Assembly (NCBI GenBank): GCA_001464895.1
Contig: LNEE01000012.1
Location: forward strand, 52,032 to 116,031
Direction: 5' to 3'
Origin: Betaproteobacteria bacterium Ga0077532
Lineage (GTDB): Bacteria > Pseudomonadota > Gammaproteobacteria > Burkholderiales > Ga0077523
DNA length: 64,000 bases
Position 1 is the first letter of the stretch, and each line of letters opens with the position of its first letter. Shown here one piece after another: positions 11,349 to 19,941 of the stretch. Under the pieces are notes generated by a model. The model did not search any database and had not been told where the DNA came from. It was given only the letters and a program-made list of their open reading frames with translations. Position numbers and translations under genes: made by a program.

Positions 11349-13063
11349 GCTGGCCCGCTGTGATGCTCCGCTGGCGTGGATCCACGGCGATGGTTTGCCG
11401 GCGGAGTGCCGGCCTCGCGCTCCTGGTGCTGGGGTTCTCCTTCGCCGGCCCCGGGGCAGAGGCCGGTCAGCGCCATGCGGTCGCGTCCGCGCATCCGCTC
11501 GCAACGCGTGCCGGTGAAGAGGTTCTCGCCGCGGGCGGGAATGCTTTCGATGCTGCGGTGGCCGTCGCTTCCACGCTTGCGGTGGTCGAGCCGTTCGCCT
11601 CGGGGTTCGGTGGTGGCGGGTTCTTCCTGCTGCATCGCGCGTCGGACGGCCGGGACATCGTCGTCGACGCCCGGGAGAAGGCGCCCCTGGCCGCGACCCG
11701 GGACATGTATCTCGATGCCCAGGGGAAGGTGGATACCCGCGCATCGCTCGATGGCGCCCGCGCCGCGGCGATCCCCGGCCTCGCCGCCGGTCTGGTCCAT
11801 CTCCAGAGCCGCTATGGATCCCGACCTCTCCCGGATCTCCTGGCGTCCGCACAGCGGCATGCGGAGGAGGGCTACGCCGCCGACGCCCGCTTCGTGGCGG
11901 CCGCCGGCTGGCGCGAGTCCGCGCTCGAGGCAGACGCCCTGGCAGGGGGAGCCTTCCTCGATGGCGGGAAGGTGCCGGCCGTCGGTTTCCTGGTCAGGCA
12001 GCCGGCGCTCGGATCGACGATCCGCGCGATCGCAGCATCGGGCCGCGATGGTTTCTATCGTGGGCCCGTGGCCGAGGCGATGGTGGCGGCGGTGGCGGCG
12101 GCCGGCGGCATCTGGACGCTCGATGACCTCGCGAATTACGAGATCGTCGAGCGGGAGCCCCAGCGTATCGAGTACGGCGCGGCGCGCATCGTGACGGCGC
12201 CGCTGCCGTCCAGCGGCGGGCTCGTGATGACCCAGGTGTTTCACATCCTCGCGTGTTTCGACCTGCGGAGCCTGTCGGCGGCGGATCGGGTGCATCTCGT
12301 CGTGGAAGCGATGCGGCGCGGCTATCACGACCGGTCCCGCCATCTGGGCGATGCTGACTTCGTGACGATCCCGGAAGCGCTTTCGCGCCGCGACTACGCG
12401 GTCGCGCGCGCTGCGTCGATCGATCTCGCGCGTGCCACGCCCAGTGCGGATCTCGAGGCCGCCGCGCCCGTCCGGCAAGGTGACAACACCACGCACTTTT
12501 CGGTGGTCGATGCGCAGGGTAACCGCGTCGCCGCCACGCTCAGCGTGAATGGCCCCTTCGGATCAGCGTTCGTCGCGGGTTCGAGCGGCGTGCTGCTGAA
12601 CAACGAGATGAACGATTTCTCGGTGGCCGCGACCGGGGGCAACCTCTACGGCCTCACCGGCTTCTCGGGGAACATCATCGAGCCGGGCAAGCGGCCGCTG
12701 TCGAGCATGTCGCCCACCTTCCTCGAGGACTCCCGCGGCGTTCTCGTCCTCGGGACGCCGGGCGGTTCCCGGATCATCAGCATGGTGATCATCGGGATCC
12801 TCGAGCACCTCGCGTCGCCGGCGGTCGATCCGGAAAGTGTGGTCGCCGCGCCGCGCTATCACCATCAGTATCTTCCCGACCGGATCGAGTTCGAGCCGGG
12901 ACAGTTCGGCCCCGAATGGGTGAAGGCGCTCGAGGGCAAGGGACACGTCGTGATCGAAGGACGGAGGCGGTGGGGCAACATGCAGGCGGTCTTCGTCGAT
13001 GCCGTCACCGGCGAGGCCACGCCGGCCAGCGATCCTCGCGGACGCGCAGGCGTGCTCTTCTGA
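11345..13063 (+). CDS. ggt: Gamma-glutamyltransferase (exported, self-processing)
   Basis: N-terminal nucleophile hydrolase that cleaves or transfers the gamma-glutamyl group of glutathione and its conjugates in the periplasm. It has 572 residues with a hydrophobic N-terminal signal (about residues 19-38). The large-subunit motif AGGNAFDAAVAVASTLAVVEP is present. The autoprocessing site is NTTHFSV, with the predicted nucleophile Thr382 and Thr383 behind it. Small-subunit motifs include NNEMNDFSV and the PLSSMSPTF lid and oxyanion segment. Its ATG overlaps the RND transporter stop (ATGA), which implies co-translation with the efflux pump. That is an unusual partner and suggests processing of exported glutathione or gamma-glutamyl compounds. 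Confidence 0.93.
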   Translation: MSWPAVMLRWRGSTAMVCRRSAGLALLVLGFSFAGPGAEAGQRHAVASAHPLATRAGEEVLAAGGNAFDAAVAVASTLAVVEPFASGFGGGGFFLLHRASDGRDIVVDAREKAPLAATRDMYLDAQGKVDTRASLDGARAAAIPGLAAGLVHLQSRYGSRPLPDLLASAQRHAEEGYAADARFVAAAGWRESALEADALAGGAFLDGGKVPAVGFLVRQPALGSTIRAIAASGRDGFYRGPVAEAMVAAVAAAGGIWTLDDLANYEIVEREPQRIEYGAARIVTAPLPSSGGLVMTQVFHILACFDLRSLSAADRVHLVVEAMRRGYHDRSRHLGDADFVTIPEALSRRDYAVARAASIDLARATPSADLEAAAPVRQGDNTTHFSVVDAQGNRVAATLSVNGPFGSAFVAGSSGVLLNNEMNDFSVAATGGNLYGLTGFSGNIIEPGKRPLSSMSPTFLEDSRGVLVLGTPGGSRIISMVIIGILEHLASPAVDPESVVAAPRYHHQYLPDRIEFEPGQFGPEWVKALEGKGHVVIEGRRRWGNMQAVFVDAVTGEATPASDPRGRAGVLF

Positions 13064-13135
13064 GGGGCGCGCCGGCTGCGGGATCGTGACAGAATCGCCT
13101 CCCATGCCATGAGCAGTGCGTCGGAGGGGGCGGGA

Positions 13136-14350
13136 GTGAAAAACAATAGAAGAAGACTGATCCTCGCGATGGCCGGAAGCGCGGGTCTGTCGCAGGCCCC
13201 GTGGGCCCTGGCCGATCGCGGCATCGGGCCGGCGGGGCTTCCGGAGGGCGCACTCGATTCGTCGGAGTACGACACCCTGCCGGGCAAGCAACCGCTCATC
13301 AAGCGTTCCTGGCGACCGCCGAACTTCGAAACACCCGTCCGCAGCTTCAACGACCCGTACACGCCGAACGAGGCGTTCTTCGTTCGCTACCACCTGGCCG
13401 GCATTCCGCAGATCGACGCCGCGACATGGCGCCTGCGGATAGGCGGAGACACCGCTGAAACCCCGTTGGAACTGTCGCTCGCGGAACTCCAGTCCGGCTA
13501 TCCACACGTGGAGCTTGCCGCACTGTGCCTCTGCTCCGGTAATCGTCGCGGACTCTCGAAGCCGCACGTGCCGGGGATCCAATGGGGTCACGGTGCGATG
13601 GGCAACGCGCTCTGGAAAGGGGTCCGTCTCAAGGATGTCCTCGCGAAGGCCGGCATCACGGGGCGTGCCGTGGAGGTCGCTTTCGATGGCGCAGACACGG
13701 CCCCGATCGACGCGACGCCCGATTTCGTGAAGAGCCTGCCGGCGTGGAAGGCGATGGACGAGAACACGCTGATCGCCTGGGAGATGAACGGAGAGCCACT
13801 GCCCCACTGGAACGGGTTTCCGGTCCGCCTGGTGGTCCCGGGGTGGACGGCCACCTACTGGATGAAGCATCTCACCAGCATCGACGTGCGAAGCACGCCA
13901 TCGGCCGGGTTCTGGATGGCACAGGCCTATCGCATCCCGAAGGGGCGCTTTCCCATCGTCGACCGCTTCGTGTCCCAGGAAGCCGAGACCACCACGCCCA
14001 TCACCGAGATGGTCACGAACTCGCTCATCACGAACATCCGCGACCAGGGCATCTACAGGGCGAAGACGCCGCTCTTCGTGCGGGGGGTGGCGTGGGATGG
14101 CGGCTACGGCATCGACCGTGTGGAGGTCTCGATCGACGGCGGGCGTCTCTGGCAGGCGGGGGTGCTGGGCGACGATCTCGGCCGGTTCTCCTGGCGCCAA
14201 TGGAGCTTCGCCTTCAATCCGGAACCCGGCGAGCACGTCCTCGTGGCGCGGGCGACCAATCGGATCGGCGCGACCCAGACCTTCGATCTCGTCTTCAACC
14301 CTGCGGGCTACCACAACAACGTGGTCCAGCGCGTTCGTATCCGTTGCTAG
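13136..14350 (+). CDS. SorA-like sulfite dehydrogenase, molybdopterin subunit (Tat-exported)
   Basis: Sulfite oxidase family protein of about 404 residues. The N-terminus carries a twin-arginine signal (NNRRRLILAMAGSAG) ending in an AxA-like site. The molybdenum-ligating cysteine is Cys133 in CSGNRRG, and VVPGWTATYWMKHL is the usual second signature. A C-terminal Ig-like dimerisation domain follows (RVEVSIDGGRLWQAGVL). GTG at 13136 is chosen because GGAGG at 13123-13127 lies 8 nt upstream, while the in-frame ATG at 13109 has no ribosome binding site. The next gene is a small cytochrome c, so the pair looks like SorAB, which oxidises sulfite in the periplasm. Related SoxC or other sulfite-oxidase-like substrates are possible. 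Confidence 0.85.
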   Translation: MKNNRRRLILAMAGSAGLSQAPWALADRGIGPAGLPEGALDSSEYDTLPGKQPLIKRSWRPPNFETPVRSFNDPYTPNEAFFVRYHLAGIPQIDAATWRLRIGGDTAETPLELSLAELQSGYPHVELAALCLCSGNRRGLSKPHVPGIQWGHGAMGNALWKGVRLKDVLAKAGITGRAVEVAFDGADTAPIDATPDFVKSLPAWKAMDENTLIAWEMNGEPLPHWNGFPVRLVVPGWTATYWMKHLTSIDVRSTPSAGFWMAQAYRIPKGRFPIVDRFVSQEAETTTPITEMVTNSLITNIRDQGIYRAKTPLFVRGVAWDGGYGIDRVEVSIDGGRLWQAGVLGDDLGRFSWRQWSFAFNPEPGEHVLVARATNRIGATQTFDLVFNPAGYHNNVVQRVRIRC

Positions 14351-14361
14351 GGAGGCCCGCC

Positions 14362-14652
14362 ATGGCAAGAAAACTCCTGCTGTCCCTCATCGTCGCCGCC
14401 GGCACGTTCGCTTCGGTTGCGTCGGCTGGTGAGGACAACATCCAGCTCAAGGAGGGGCCGGGCCGAGAGATCGTCGAGACCCGATGCGTCGCGTGCCACA
14501 GCCTCGACTACATCGAGATGAATTCGCCGATCCTCGATCGGAAGGGATGGGAGGCCTCGGTCGGCAAGATGGTCCGGATCATGGGTGCAAGAATCGACGA
14601 GTCCGAGGTGCAGACCATCGTCGACTATCTGACCACCCAATACGGGAAGTGA
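14362..14652 (+). CDS. SorB-like small cytochrome c, electron acceptor of the sulfite dehydrogenase
   Basis: A 96-residue periplasmic cytochrome c with a Sec signal peptide (ARKLLLSLIVAAGTFASVASA). There is one haem site (CVACH) and a downstream methionine-containing segment (VRIMGARI) that may give the axial Met. The fold region GWEASVGKMV is typical of sulfite dehydrogenase cytochrome subunits. Its start is 11 bp after the SorA-like stop, with GGAGG at 14351-14355. Electrons would pass from the Mo cofactor through this haem to a cytochrome oxidase or other carrier. Confidence 0.88.
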   Translation: MARKLLLSLIVAAGTFASVASAGEDNIQLKEGPGREIVETRCVACHSLDYIEMNSPILDRKGWEASVGKMVRIMGARIDESEVQTIVDYLTTQYGK

Positions 14653-14676
14653 CGGGCGCCCGACCGTCCGTATAAT
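14649..14676 (+). promoter_or_regulatory. Candidate promoter of accA giving a very short leader
   Basis: A perfect TATAAT at 14671-14676 lies only 8 nt before the accA ATG, with a weak GTGACG at 14649 and a 16-bp spacer. Initiation from this box would yield a nearly leaderless mRNA. Confidence 0.45.
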
Positions 14677-14684
14677 CCGCCGCC

Positions 14685-15653
14685 ATGAAGACCACCTTCC
14701 TGGATTTCGAGCAGCCGATCGCCGAGCTCGAACAGAAGATCGAAGAACTGCGCTACGTGCAGGACGACTCGGCCGTCGACATCTCCGAGGAGATCTCCCG
14801 GCTGCAGAAGAAGAGCAACGCGCTCACGAAGGACATCTACGGGAAGCTCAGCTCCTGGCAGATCTCCCAGGTGGCGCGGCATCCGCAGCGCCCGTACACG
14901 CTCGACTACGCGCAGAACCTGTTCACCGATTTCGAAGAGTTGCATGGCGACCGCGCCTTCGCCGAGGATGCCTCCATCGTGGGTGGCCTTGCGCGCTTCG
15001 GCGGGGAACCCTGCATGATCATCGGGCACCAGAAGGGCCGCGACACGAAGGAGAAGATTCTCCGGAACTTCGGGATGCCCAAGCCCGAGGGTTACCGCAA
15101 GGCCCTGCGCCTGATGAAACTTGCGGAGAAGTTCGACCTGCCGGTGTTCACCTTCGTCGACACGCCGGGCGCCTACCCGGGTGTGGGCGCCGAGGAGCGC
15201 GGCCAGTCCGAGGCCATCGGGCGCAACCTGTACGTCATGGCGGAACTCCGGGTGCCCATCATCACGACGGTGATCGGCGAGGGCGGGTCCGGCGGCGCGC
15301 TTGCCGTCGCCGTCGGCGACATCGTGATGATGCTCCAGTACTCGATCTACTCCGTCATCTCGCCGGAGGGTTGTGCCTCCATCCTGTGGAAGAGCGCGGA
15401 CAAGGCGCCTGAAGCCGCCGAGACGCTCGGCATCACGGCGAGCCGCCTCAAGACGCTGGGCCTCATCGACAAGGTGATACCCGAGCCCCTGGGCGGCGCC
15501 CATCGCGACTACGGCGCCACGATGCAGTCGGCCCGCAAGGCGCTGTCCGAAGCCCTGCGCGATCTGCGCGCCAAGCCCGTCGACGAACTGCTCGAAACCC
15601 GTTTCGAGCGTTTGCTGGGCTACGGCAAGTACAAGGAAGTCGCTCCGCGCTGA
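14685..15653 (+). CDS. accA: Acetyl-CoA carboxylase carboxyltransferase subunit alpha
   Basis: Cytosolic subunit that, with AccD, transfers the carboxyl group from biotin to acetyl-CoA to make malonyl-CoA for fatty acid synthesis. It has 322 residues, as in other Proteobacteria. It begins with the family's acidic N-terminus ([20 protein letters not shown]) and contains the crotonase-like core. Motifs include [34 protein letters not shown] and the oxyanion-forming [15 protein letters not shown]. tilS follows 16 bp downstream, a usual betaproteobacterial pairing. Confidence 0.97.
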   Translation: MKTTFLDFEQPIAELEQKIEELRYVQDDSAVDISEEISRLQKKSNALTKDIYGKLSSWQISQVARHPQRPYTLDYAQNLFTDFEELHGDRAFAEDASIVGGLARFGGEPCMIIGHQKGRDTKEKILRNFGMPKPEGYRKALRLMKLAEKFDLPVFTFVDTPGAYPGVGAEERGQSEAIGRNLYVMAELRVPIITTVIGEGGSGGALAVAVGDIVMMLQYSIYSVISPEGCASILWKSADKAPEAAETLGITASRLKTLGLIDKVIPEPLGGAHRDYGATMQSARKALSEALRDLRAKPVDELLETRFERLLGYGKYKEVAPR

Positions 15654-15669
15654 GCCGGGCGGCGACCCC

Positions 15670-17010
15670 TTGGCGCCTGCTGCCGATCGTCTGTCGGACC
15701 GGATCCGCGCCTGTTGCGCGGCTCACCTGACGGCTGGCACGGAGGTCACCGTCGGACTCTCGGGTGGCCTTGATTCCGTCGTCCTCCTGCATCTCCTGCA
15801 CGCGCTGGCTCCCTCTCTCGAGCTGCGAATCCGCGCGCTGCACATCCACCACGGACTCAACCCACGCGCCGATGACTGGGCGGCGTTCTGCGTGGCGTTC
15901 TGCAGGACGCTGGCGGTGCCCATCGTGGTGGAACGGGTCGAGGTCTCCGATCGGGCCGCGCTCGGTGTCGAGGCGGCCGCGCGACGTGCCCGCTATCGCT
16001 GCTATCGGGACTCCGGCGCCGACGTCGTCGCGCTTGCCCATCATGCCGACGACCAGGGCGAGACGGTGCTGCTCCAGATGCTGCGTGGCGCGGGTCCCGC
16101 CGGGCTTTCCGCGATGCCGGAGATGCGCGCAGTCGAAGGCTGGCCCCGGATCTTCCGGCCCCTTCTCGGCGTCTCGCGCGCGGCCCTGCAGGCCCACGCG
16201 CACGCGTCCGGCCTTGCGTGGGTCGACGACGATTCCAACGCTGACACCGGCCATGCCAGAAACTATCTCCGCCACGAGATCCTGCCGCGCATCGAGGCGC
16301 GCTTTCCCGGGTGGCGGGGAACACTCGCCCGCGTGGCGGCGAACGCTGCCGATGCGATGACGCTGGCCGACGCGCTCGGTGCCGACGACCTCGCGAAGGT
16401 GAACGGGCCCGAGGGCATCGATCTCGACGGTCTCGCCTGTCTCGATCCTGTGCGTGCGGCCAACGTCCTGCGGGTCTGGCTGCATCGAGCGGGTGTCGCG
16501 GCGCCCCCCAGGGATCGGCTTTTCGACTGGCTCCGCCAGTTCGCGACCGCGGGGCGGCATCGTCGGGTGGTCGTGCCGGACGCGGCATTCGCCCTCGTGG
16601 TCCACCGACGGTGGCTCCGCCTGGAGCCGATATCGCAGGTGCCTCCCGGATGGGTCATTCCGTGGGATGGCGAATCGGAACTGCCGCTTCCCGATGGCCG
16701 CTTCCTGCGCTTCGAGCCGTGCCTCGGGGCTGGCGTTCGCACGGCCCAGCTGGCAGGACGGCGCGTCGAGGTGTCGACCCGTCGCCGTGGTCAGCGCCTG
16801 CAGCTCGCCGCGAATCGTCCACATCGACCTCTGAAGGACCTGTTGCGCGAAGCAGGGTTGCCGCCGTGGGTGCGCGATGAGGTGCCGCTGCTCCTCGTCG
16901 ACGGTCGCCTGGCGTGGGTGGACGGACTTGGCCCGGATGCGTCGTTCGCCGCCAGCGCGGGCGAGTCGGGTGTCCTGCCGATCCTCGCACCGGTGAATGT
17001 CGAGACCTGA
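15670..17010 (+). CDS. tilS: tRNA(Ile)-lysidine synthase
   Basis: ATP-dependent enzyme that modifies C34 of the CAU-anticodon tRNA-Ile to lysidine, so that it reads AUA. It has 446 residues with an N-terminal PP-loop (GLSGGLDSVVLL), the HIHHGL segment, AHHADDQGETVLLQMLRG and a C-terminal substrate-recognition domain. The annotated start is TTG at 15670. It is chosen because the conserved sequence begins about 10 residues in and no closer ATG exists. The ribosome binding site is weak, and translation may depend on accA upstream. Confidence 0.92.
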   Translation: MAPAADRLSDRIRACCAAHLTAGTEVTVGLSGGLDSVVLLHLLHALAPSLELRIRALHIHHGLNPRADDWAAFCVAFCRTLAVPIVVERVEVSDRAALGVEAAARRARYRCYRDSGADVVALAHHADDQGETVLLQMLRGAGPAGLSAMPEMRAVEGWPRIFRPLLGVSRAALQAHAHASGLAWVDDDSNADTGHARNYLRHEILPRIEARFPGWRGTLARVAANAADAMTLADALGADDLAKVNGPEGIDLDGLACLDPVRAANVLRVWLHRAGVAAPPRDRLFDWLRQFATAGRHRRVVVPDAAFALVVHRRWLRLEPISQVPPGWVIPWDGESELPLPDGRFLRFEPCLGAGVRTAQLAGRRVEVSTRRRGQRLQLAANRPHRPLKDLLREAGLPPWVRDEVPLLLVDGRLAWVDGLGPDASFAASAGESGVLPILAPVNVET

Positions 17011-17035
17011 CTCGACGCGGCCCGCCGCCTACAAT
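17007..17035 (+). promoter_or_regulatory. Candidate promoter of the TRAP transporter operon
   Basis: CTGACT at 17007-17012, a 17-bp spacer and TACAAT at 17030-17035 lie 25 bp before the dctP ATG. The -35 box overlaps the tilS stop codon. The -10 box is followed by CCGCCGC, as at accA. Confidence 0.5.
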
Positions 17036-17060
17036 CCGCCGCTCCAAGTTCGAGGTGACC

Positions 17061-18083
17061 ATGTTCACGATCCGCCGTCTTGCTGTCGTCCTCGTCCTGA
17101 TGTGGGGTGCGGCCGTTTCCGCCAATGCAGTGGCCCAGACCATCACGATCAAGTTCAGCCATGTCGTCGCGCCCGACACGCCAAAGGGCAAGGCCGCGGA
17201 GAAGTTCCGGCAGCTCGCCGAGGCGGCGACGAAGGGTCGCATCAAGGTGGAGATCTACCCCAACAGCCAGCTCTACCGCGACGGCGACGAACTCGAGGCG
17301 CTGCAACGCGGTGCGGTCCACATGCTCGCGCCGTCCGTCTCGAAGTTCGGGCCGCTGGGCGTGCGGGACTTCGAGGTCTTCGACCTGCCTTACCTCTTTC
17401 CGAGCGCCGAGACCGTCTACCGCGTGACCGATGGCGAGATCGGTCAGCGGCTCTTCGCCAAGCTGGAGCCCAAGGGCATCAAGGGGCTGGCGTATTGGGA
17501 CAACGGGTTCAAGCAGATCTCCGCGAACCGGCCGCTGCGCAAGGTGGCGGATTTCCGGGCGGCGAAGGTGCGCGTGCAATCGTCGAAGGTCCTCTCGGCG
17601 ACGTTCCGGAAGCTCGGGGCGATTCCCCAGGTGATGGCGTTCAGCGAGGTCTACACGGCGTTGCAGCAGGGTGTGGTGGACGGGCAGGAGAACTCGACCT
17701 CGAACTTCTACACGCAGAAGATGCACGAGGTGCAGAAGCACCTGACCCTTTCGGACCACGGCTTCCTCGTCTATGCGGTGATCGTGAACCGTAAGTTCTG
17801 GGAGGGGCTGCCCGCCGATCTTCGCGCGGCGCTGGAAGCTGCGATGCAGGAGGCCACGCGATACGAGCGCGCCATCGCGGCCAAGGAGAACACCGACGCC
17901 CTCGCACTCGTCCGGGCTGCGGGCACGACGCAGGTCTACCAGCTCACGCCGGCCGAACGTGCCGAGTGGCGTGCTGCGCTGCTGCCGGTGCACGCGGAGT
18001 TCGAATCGACCATCGGCCGTGATCTCATCCAGGCGATCGGCGCCGTGACGGCCGCGGCGGAGAGGGAGCGCGCGAAGAAGTAG
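17061..18083 (+). CDS. dctP: TRAP transporter substrate-binding protein, DctP family
   Basis: Periplasmic solute receptor of 340 residues with a Sec signal peptide (about residues 1-27, ending ANAVAQ). The mature protein has the DctP-type core. Motifs include KFSHVVAPDTPKGKAAEKF, the loop KVRVQSSKVLSATF with the arginine that normally binds the substrate carboxylate, and FSEVYTALQQGVVDGQEN. The ligand is therefore probably a C4-dicarboxylate or another organic acid. It is followed by dctQ (14 bp) and dctM, giving a complete three-component Na+-driven importer. A promoter-like sequence lies 25 bp upstream of the start. Confidence 0.93.
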   Translation: MFTIRRLAVVLVLMWGAAVSANAVAQTITIKFSHVVAPDTPKGKAAEKFRQLAEAATKGRIKVEIYPNSQLYRDGDELEALQRGAVHMLAPSVSKFGPLGVRDFEVFDLPYLFPSAETVYRVTDGEIGQRLFAKLEPKGIKGLAYWDNGFKQISANRPLRKVADFRAAKVRVQSSKVLSATFRKLGAIPQVMAFSEVYTALQQGVVDGQENSTSNFYTQKMHEVQKHLTLSDHGFLVYAVIVNRKFWEGLPADLRAALEAAMQEATRYERAIAAKENTDALALVRAAGTTQVYQLTPAERAEWRAALLPVHAEFESTIGRDLIQAIGAVTAAAERERAKK

Positions 18084-18097
18084 CCGCGCGGCCATCC

Positions 18098-18652
18098 ATG
18101 AAGTTCCTCCTGCGCATCCTCGACCGGCTCGAGGAGATCCTCGTCGTCACACTGATGACGTCGGCGACCCTGGTGGTTTTCCTCGCTGTCGCGCATCGCT
18201 TCAGCGCGAAGATCGACTGGATATGGGACTACACCGGTGCGCTCGATCTCACGTGGGCGCAGGAGTTCTGCATCATCCAGTTCATCTGGATGGCGAAGTT
18301 CGGTGCCGCGTACGGAGTGCGCACGGGCATTCACATCGGCGTGGACCTTCTCGTCAACCAGGCGTCACCGCCGTGGCGCAGGCGTCTTGTGGCACTCGGT
18401 CTCGCGCTCGGCGCACTGTTCACATCGATCATCGCCTTCCTCGGTGCACGCTGGGTGATCTTCATGCACGAGACCGGGCAGGTGTCGGCCGATCTCGAGT
18501 GGCCGAGGTGGATCATCTACCTCTGCATCCCGCTGGGCTCCGGGCTCATGTGCTTCCGGTTCCTGCAGGTCCTGACGCGGTTTCTCCGTACCGGCGACAT
18601 GCCGTCGCACGGCGGGCCGGTCGACATCGATGCGACCAGGGAGCACGCATGA
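18098..18652 (+). CDS. dctQ: TRAP transporter small permease, DctQ family
   Basis: An inner-membrane protein of 184 residues with four predicted transmembrane helices (roughly residues 17-38, 58-78, 98-120 and 136-157). The family motif WAQEFCIIQFIWMAKFGAAY is present. It bridges the DctP receptor and the large permease. Its stop overlaps the dctM start as ATGA, so the two are translationally coupled. Confidence 0.92.
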   Translation: MKFLLRILDRLEEILVVTLMTSATLVVFLAVAHRFSAKIDWIWDYTGALDLTWAQEFCIIQFIWMAKFGAAYGVRTGIHIGVDLLVNQASPPWRRRLVALGLALGALFTSIIAFLGARWVIFMHETGQVSADLEWPRWIIYLCIPLGSGLMCFRFLQVLTRFLRTGDMPSHGGPVDIDATREHA

Positions 18653-19941
18653 CCGCGCTCATCATCGTCGCGATCCTGCTCACGCTGCTCGCGACCGGTA
18701 CGCCGATCTCGATCGCGCTGGGCCTCACGGTCCTGGCGTTCGTGGCGGGCTTCTCGTCCTTCTCCGTCGAGACGGTCGACATCATCTCCCAGCGCCTCTT
18801 CACCGGTCTGGAGAGCTTCGCCATCATGGCGATCCCGTTCTTCGTGCTCGCCGGCGCCTTTCTGACGGAGGGGGGTGTCGCCGCACGCATCATCCGGTTC
18901 GCCACGGCCCTGGTGGGTTCGCTCCCCGGTGGGCTCGCGATGGCCGCGATCCTGGCGTGCGCCTTCTTCGCGACGATCTCGGGGTCGAGCCCGGCGACCG
19001 TCGCCGCCATCGGCTCGATCATGCTGCCCGCGATGCTGAAGCAGGGCTATCCGAAGCGCTTCGCGGTGGGTGTCATCACGACGTCGGGCTCGCTCGGCAT
19101 CCTGATTCCGCCGTCGATCGTGATGATCATCTACGCGGTGAGCACGAGCACGAGCGCCGGCAAGCTGTTCGTGGCGGGGGTGGTGCCGGGGATCCTGCTG
19201 GCCGGCTTGCTGATGGCCGTGACGTTCTTCACGGCGAAGAGGCGGGCGTTCCCGACGATGCCGCGCGCGAGTCTCAACGAGATCTGGACGAGTTTCCGCG
19301 AAGCGTTCTGGGGGCTGCTGCTGGTGGTGATCGTCATGGGCGGCATCTACGGTGGCGTCTTCACGCCGACGGAGGCCGCAGCGGTCAGCGCCGTGTACGC
19401 GTTCGTGATCTCGGTGTTCGTGTACCGCGATCTCCGCGTGCGCGACACGTTCCGCGTCGTGCTGTCGGCCGCGAACACCAGCGCGATGCTGCTCTATATC
19501 GTGACGAATGCGATGCTGTTCTCGTACCTGCTCACGTCGGAGCAGATCCCGCAGGCTGTCTCCGCCTGGGTGACGGAGAAGGAATTCTCGCCGTGGATGT
19601 TCCTGGTGGCGGTGAACATCGCGCTCCTGGCGGCAGGGCAGTTCATGGAGCCCAGTTCCATCGTGCTGATCCTGGCGCCCTTGTTCCTGCCGATCGCGCA
19701 GAGCCTGGGGATCGACCCGATCCATCTCGGCGTGATCATGACGGTGAACATGGAGATCGGGATGATCCATCCGCCCGTCGGGCTCAACCTCTTCGTCGCG
19801 AGCCATCTGGCAAAGATGGGGATGACCGAGGTCTCGATCGCCTGCCTGCCGTGGGTCGGTGTCCTGCTCGTCTACCTCGTGGTCATCACTTACGTGCCTG
19901 AGGTTTCACTATGGCTTCCGCGGGTGCTGGGCGTCCGGTGA
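18649..19941 (+). CDS. dctM: TRAP transporter large permease, DctM family
   Basis: A polytopic 430-residue permease with about 12 membrane segments, which carries the substrate with Na+. Signatures include FFVLAGAFLTEGGVAARI, FFATISGSSPATVAAIGSIM, SGSLGILIPPSIVMIIYAVS and GVFTPTEAAAVSAVYA. The in-frame sequence upstream of 18649 belongs to a shadow of dctQ. The last 56 bp overlap, tail to tail, the end of the opposite-strand SPOR gene. No terminator is visible there, so the two convergent transcripts must overlap. Confidence 0.93.
   Translation: MTALIIVAILLTLLATGTPISIALGLTVLAFVAGFSSFSVETVDIISQRLFTGLESFAIMAIPFFVLAGAFLTEGGVAARIIRFATALVGSLPGGLAMAAILACAFFATISGSSPATVAAIGSIMLPAMLKQGYPKRFAVGVITTSGSLGILIPPSIVMIIYAVSTSTSAGKLFVAGVVPGILLAGLLMAVTFFTAKRRAFPTMPRASLNEIWTSFREAFWGLLLVVIVMGGIYGGVFTPTEAAAVSAVYAFVISVFVYRDLRVRDTFRVVLSAANTSAMLLYIVTNAMLFSYLLTSEQIPQAVSAWVTEKEFSPWMFLVAVNIALLAAGQFMEPSSIVLILAPLFLPIAQSLGIDPIHLGVIMTVNMEIGMIHPPVGLNLFVASHLAKMGMTEVSIACLPWVGVLLVYLVVITYVPEVSLWLPRVLGVR

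Noticed and set aside
8589..11852. A 1087-codon open frame on the minus strand
   Set aside because: It lies opposite the RND transporter and the start of ggt. The translation is His/Arg/Asp-rich and low in complexity, as typical antisense shadows are.
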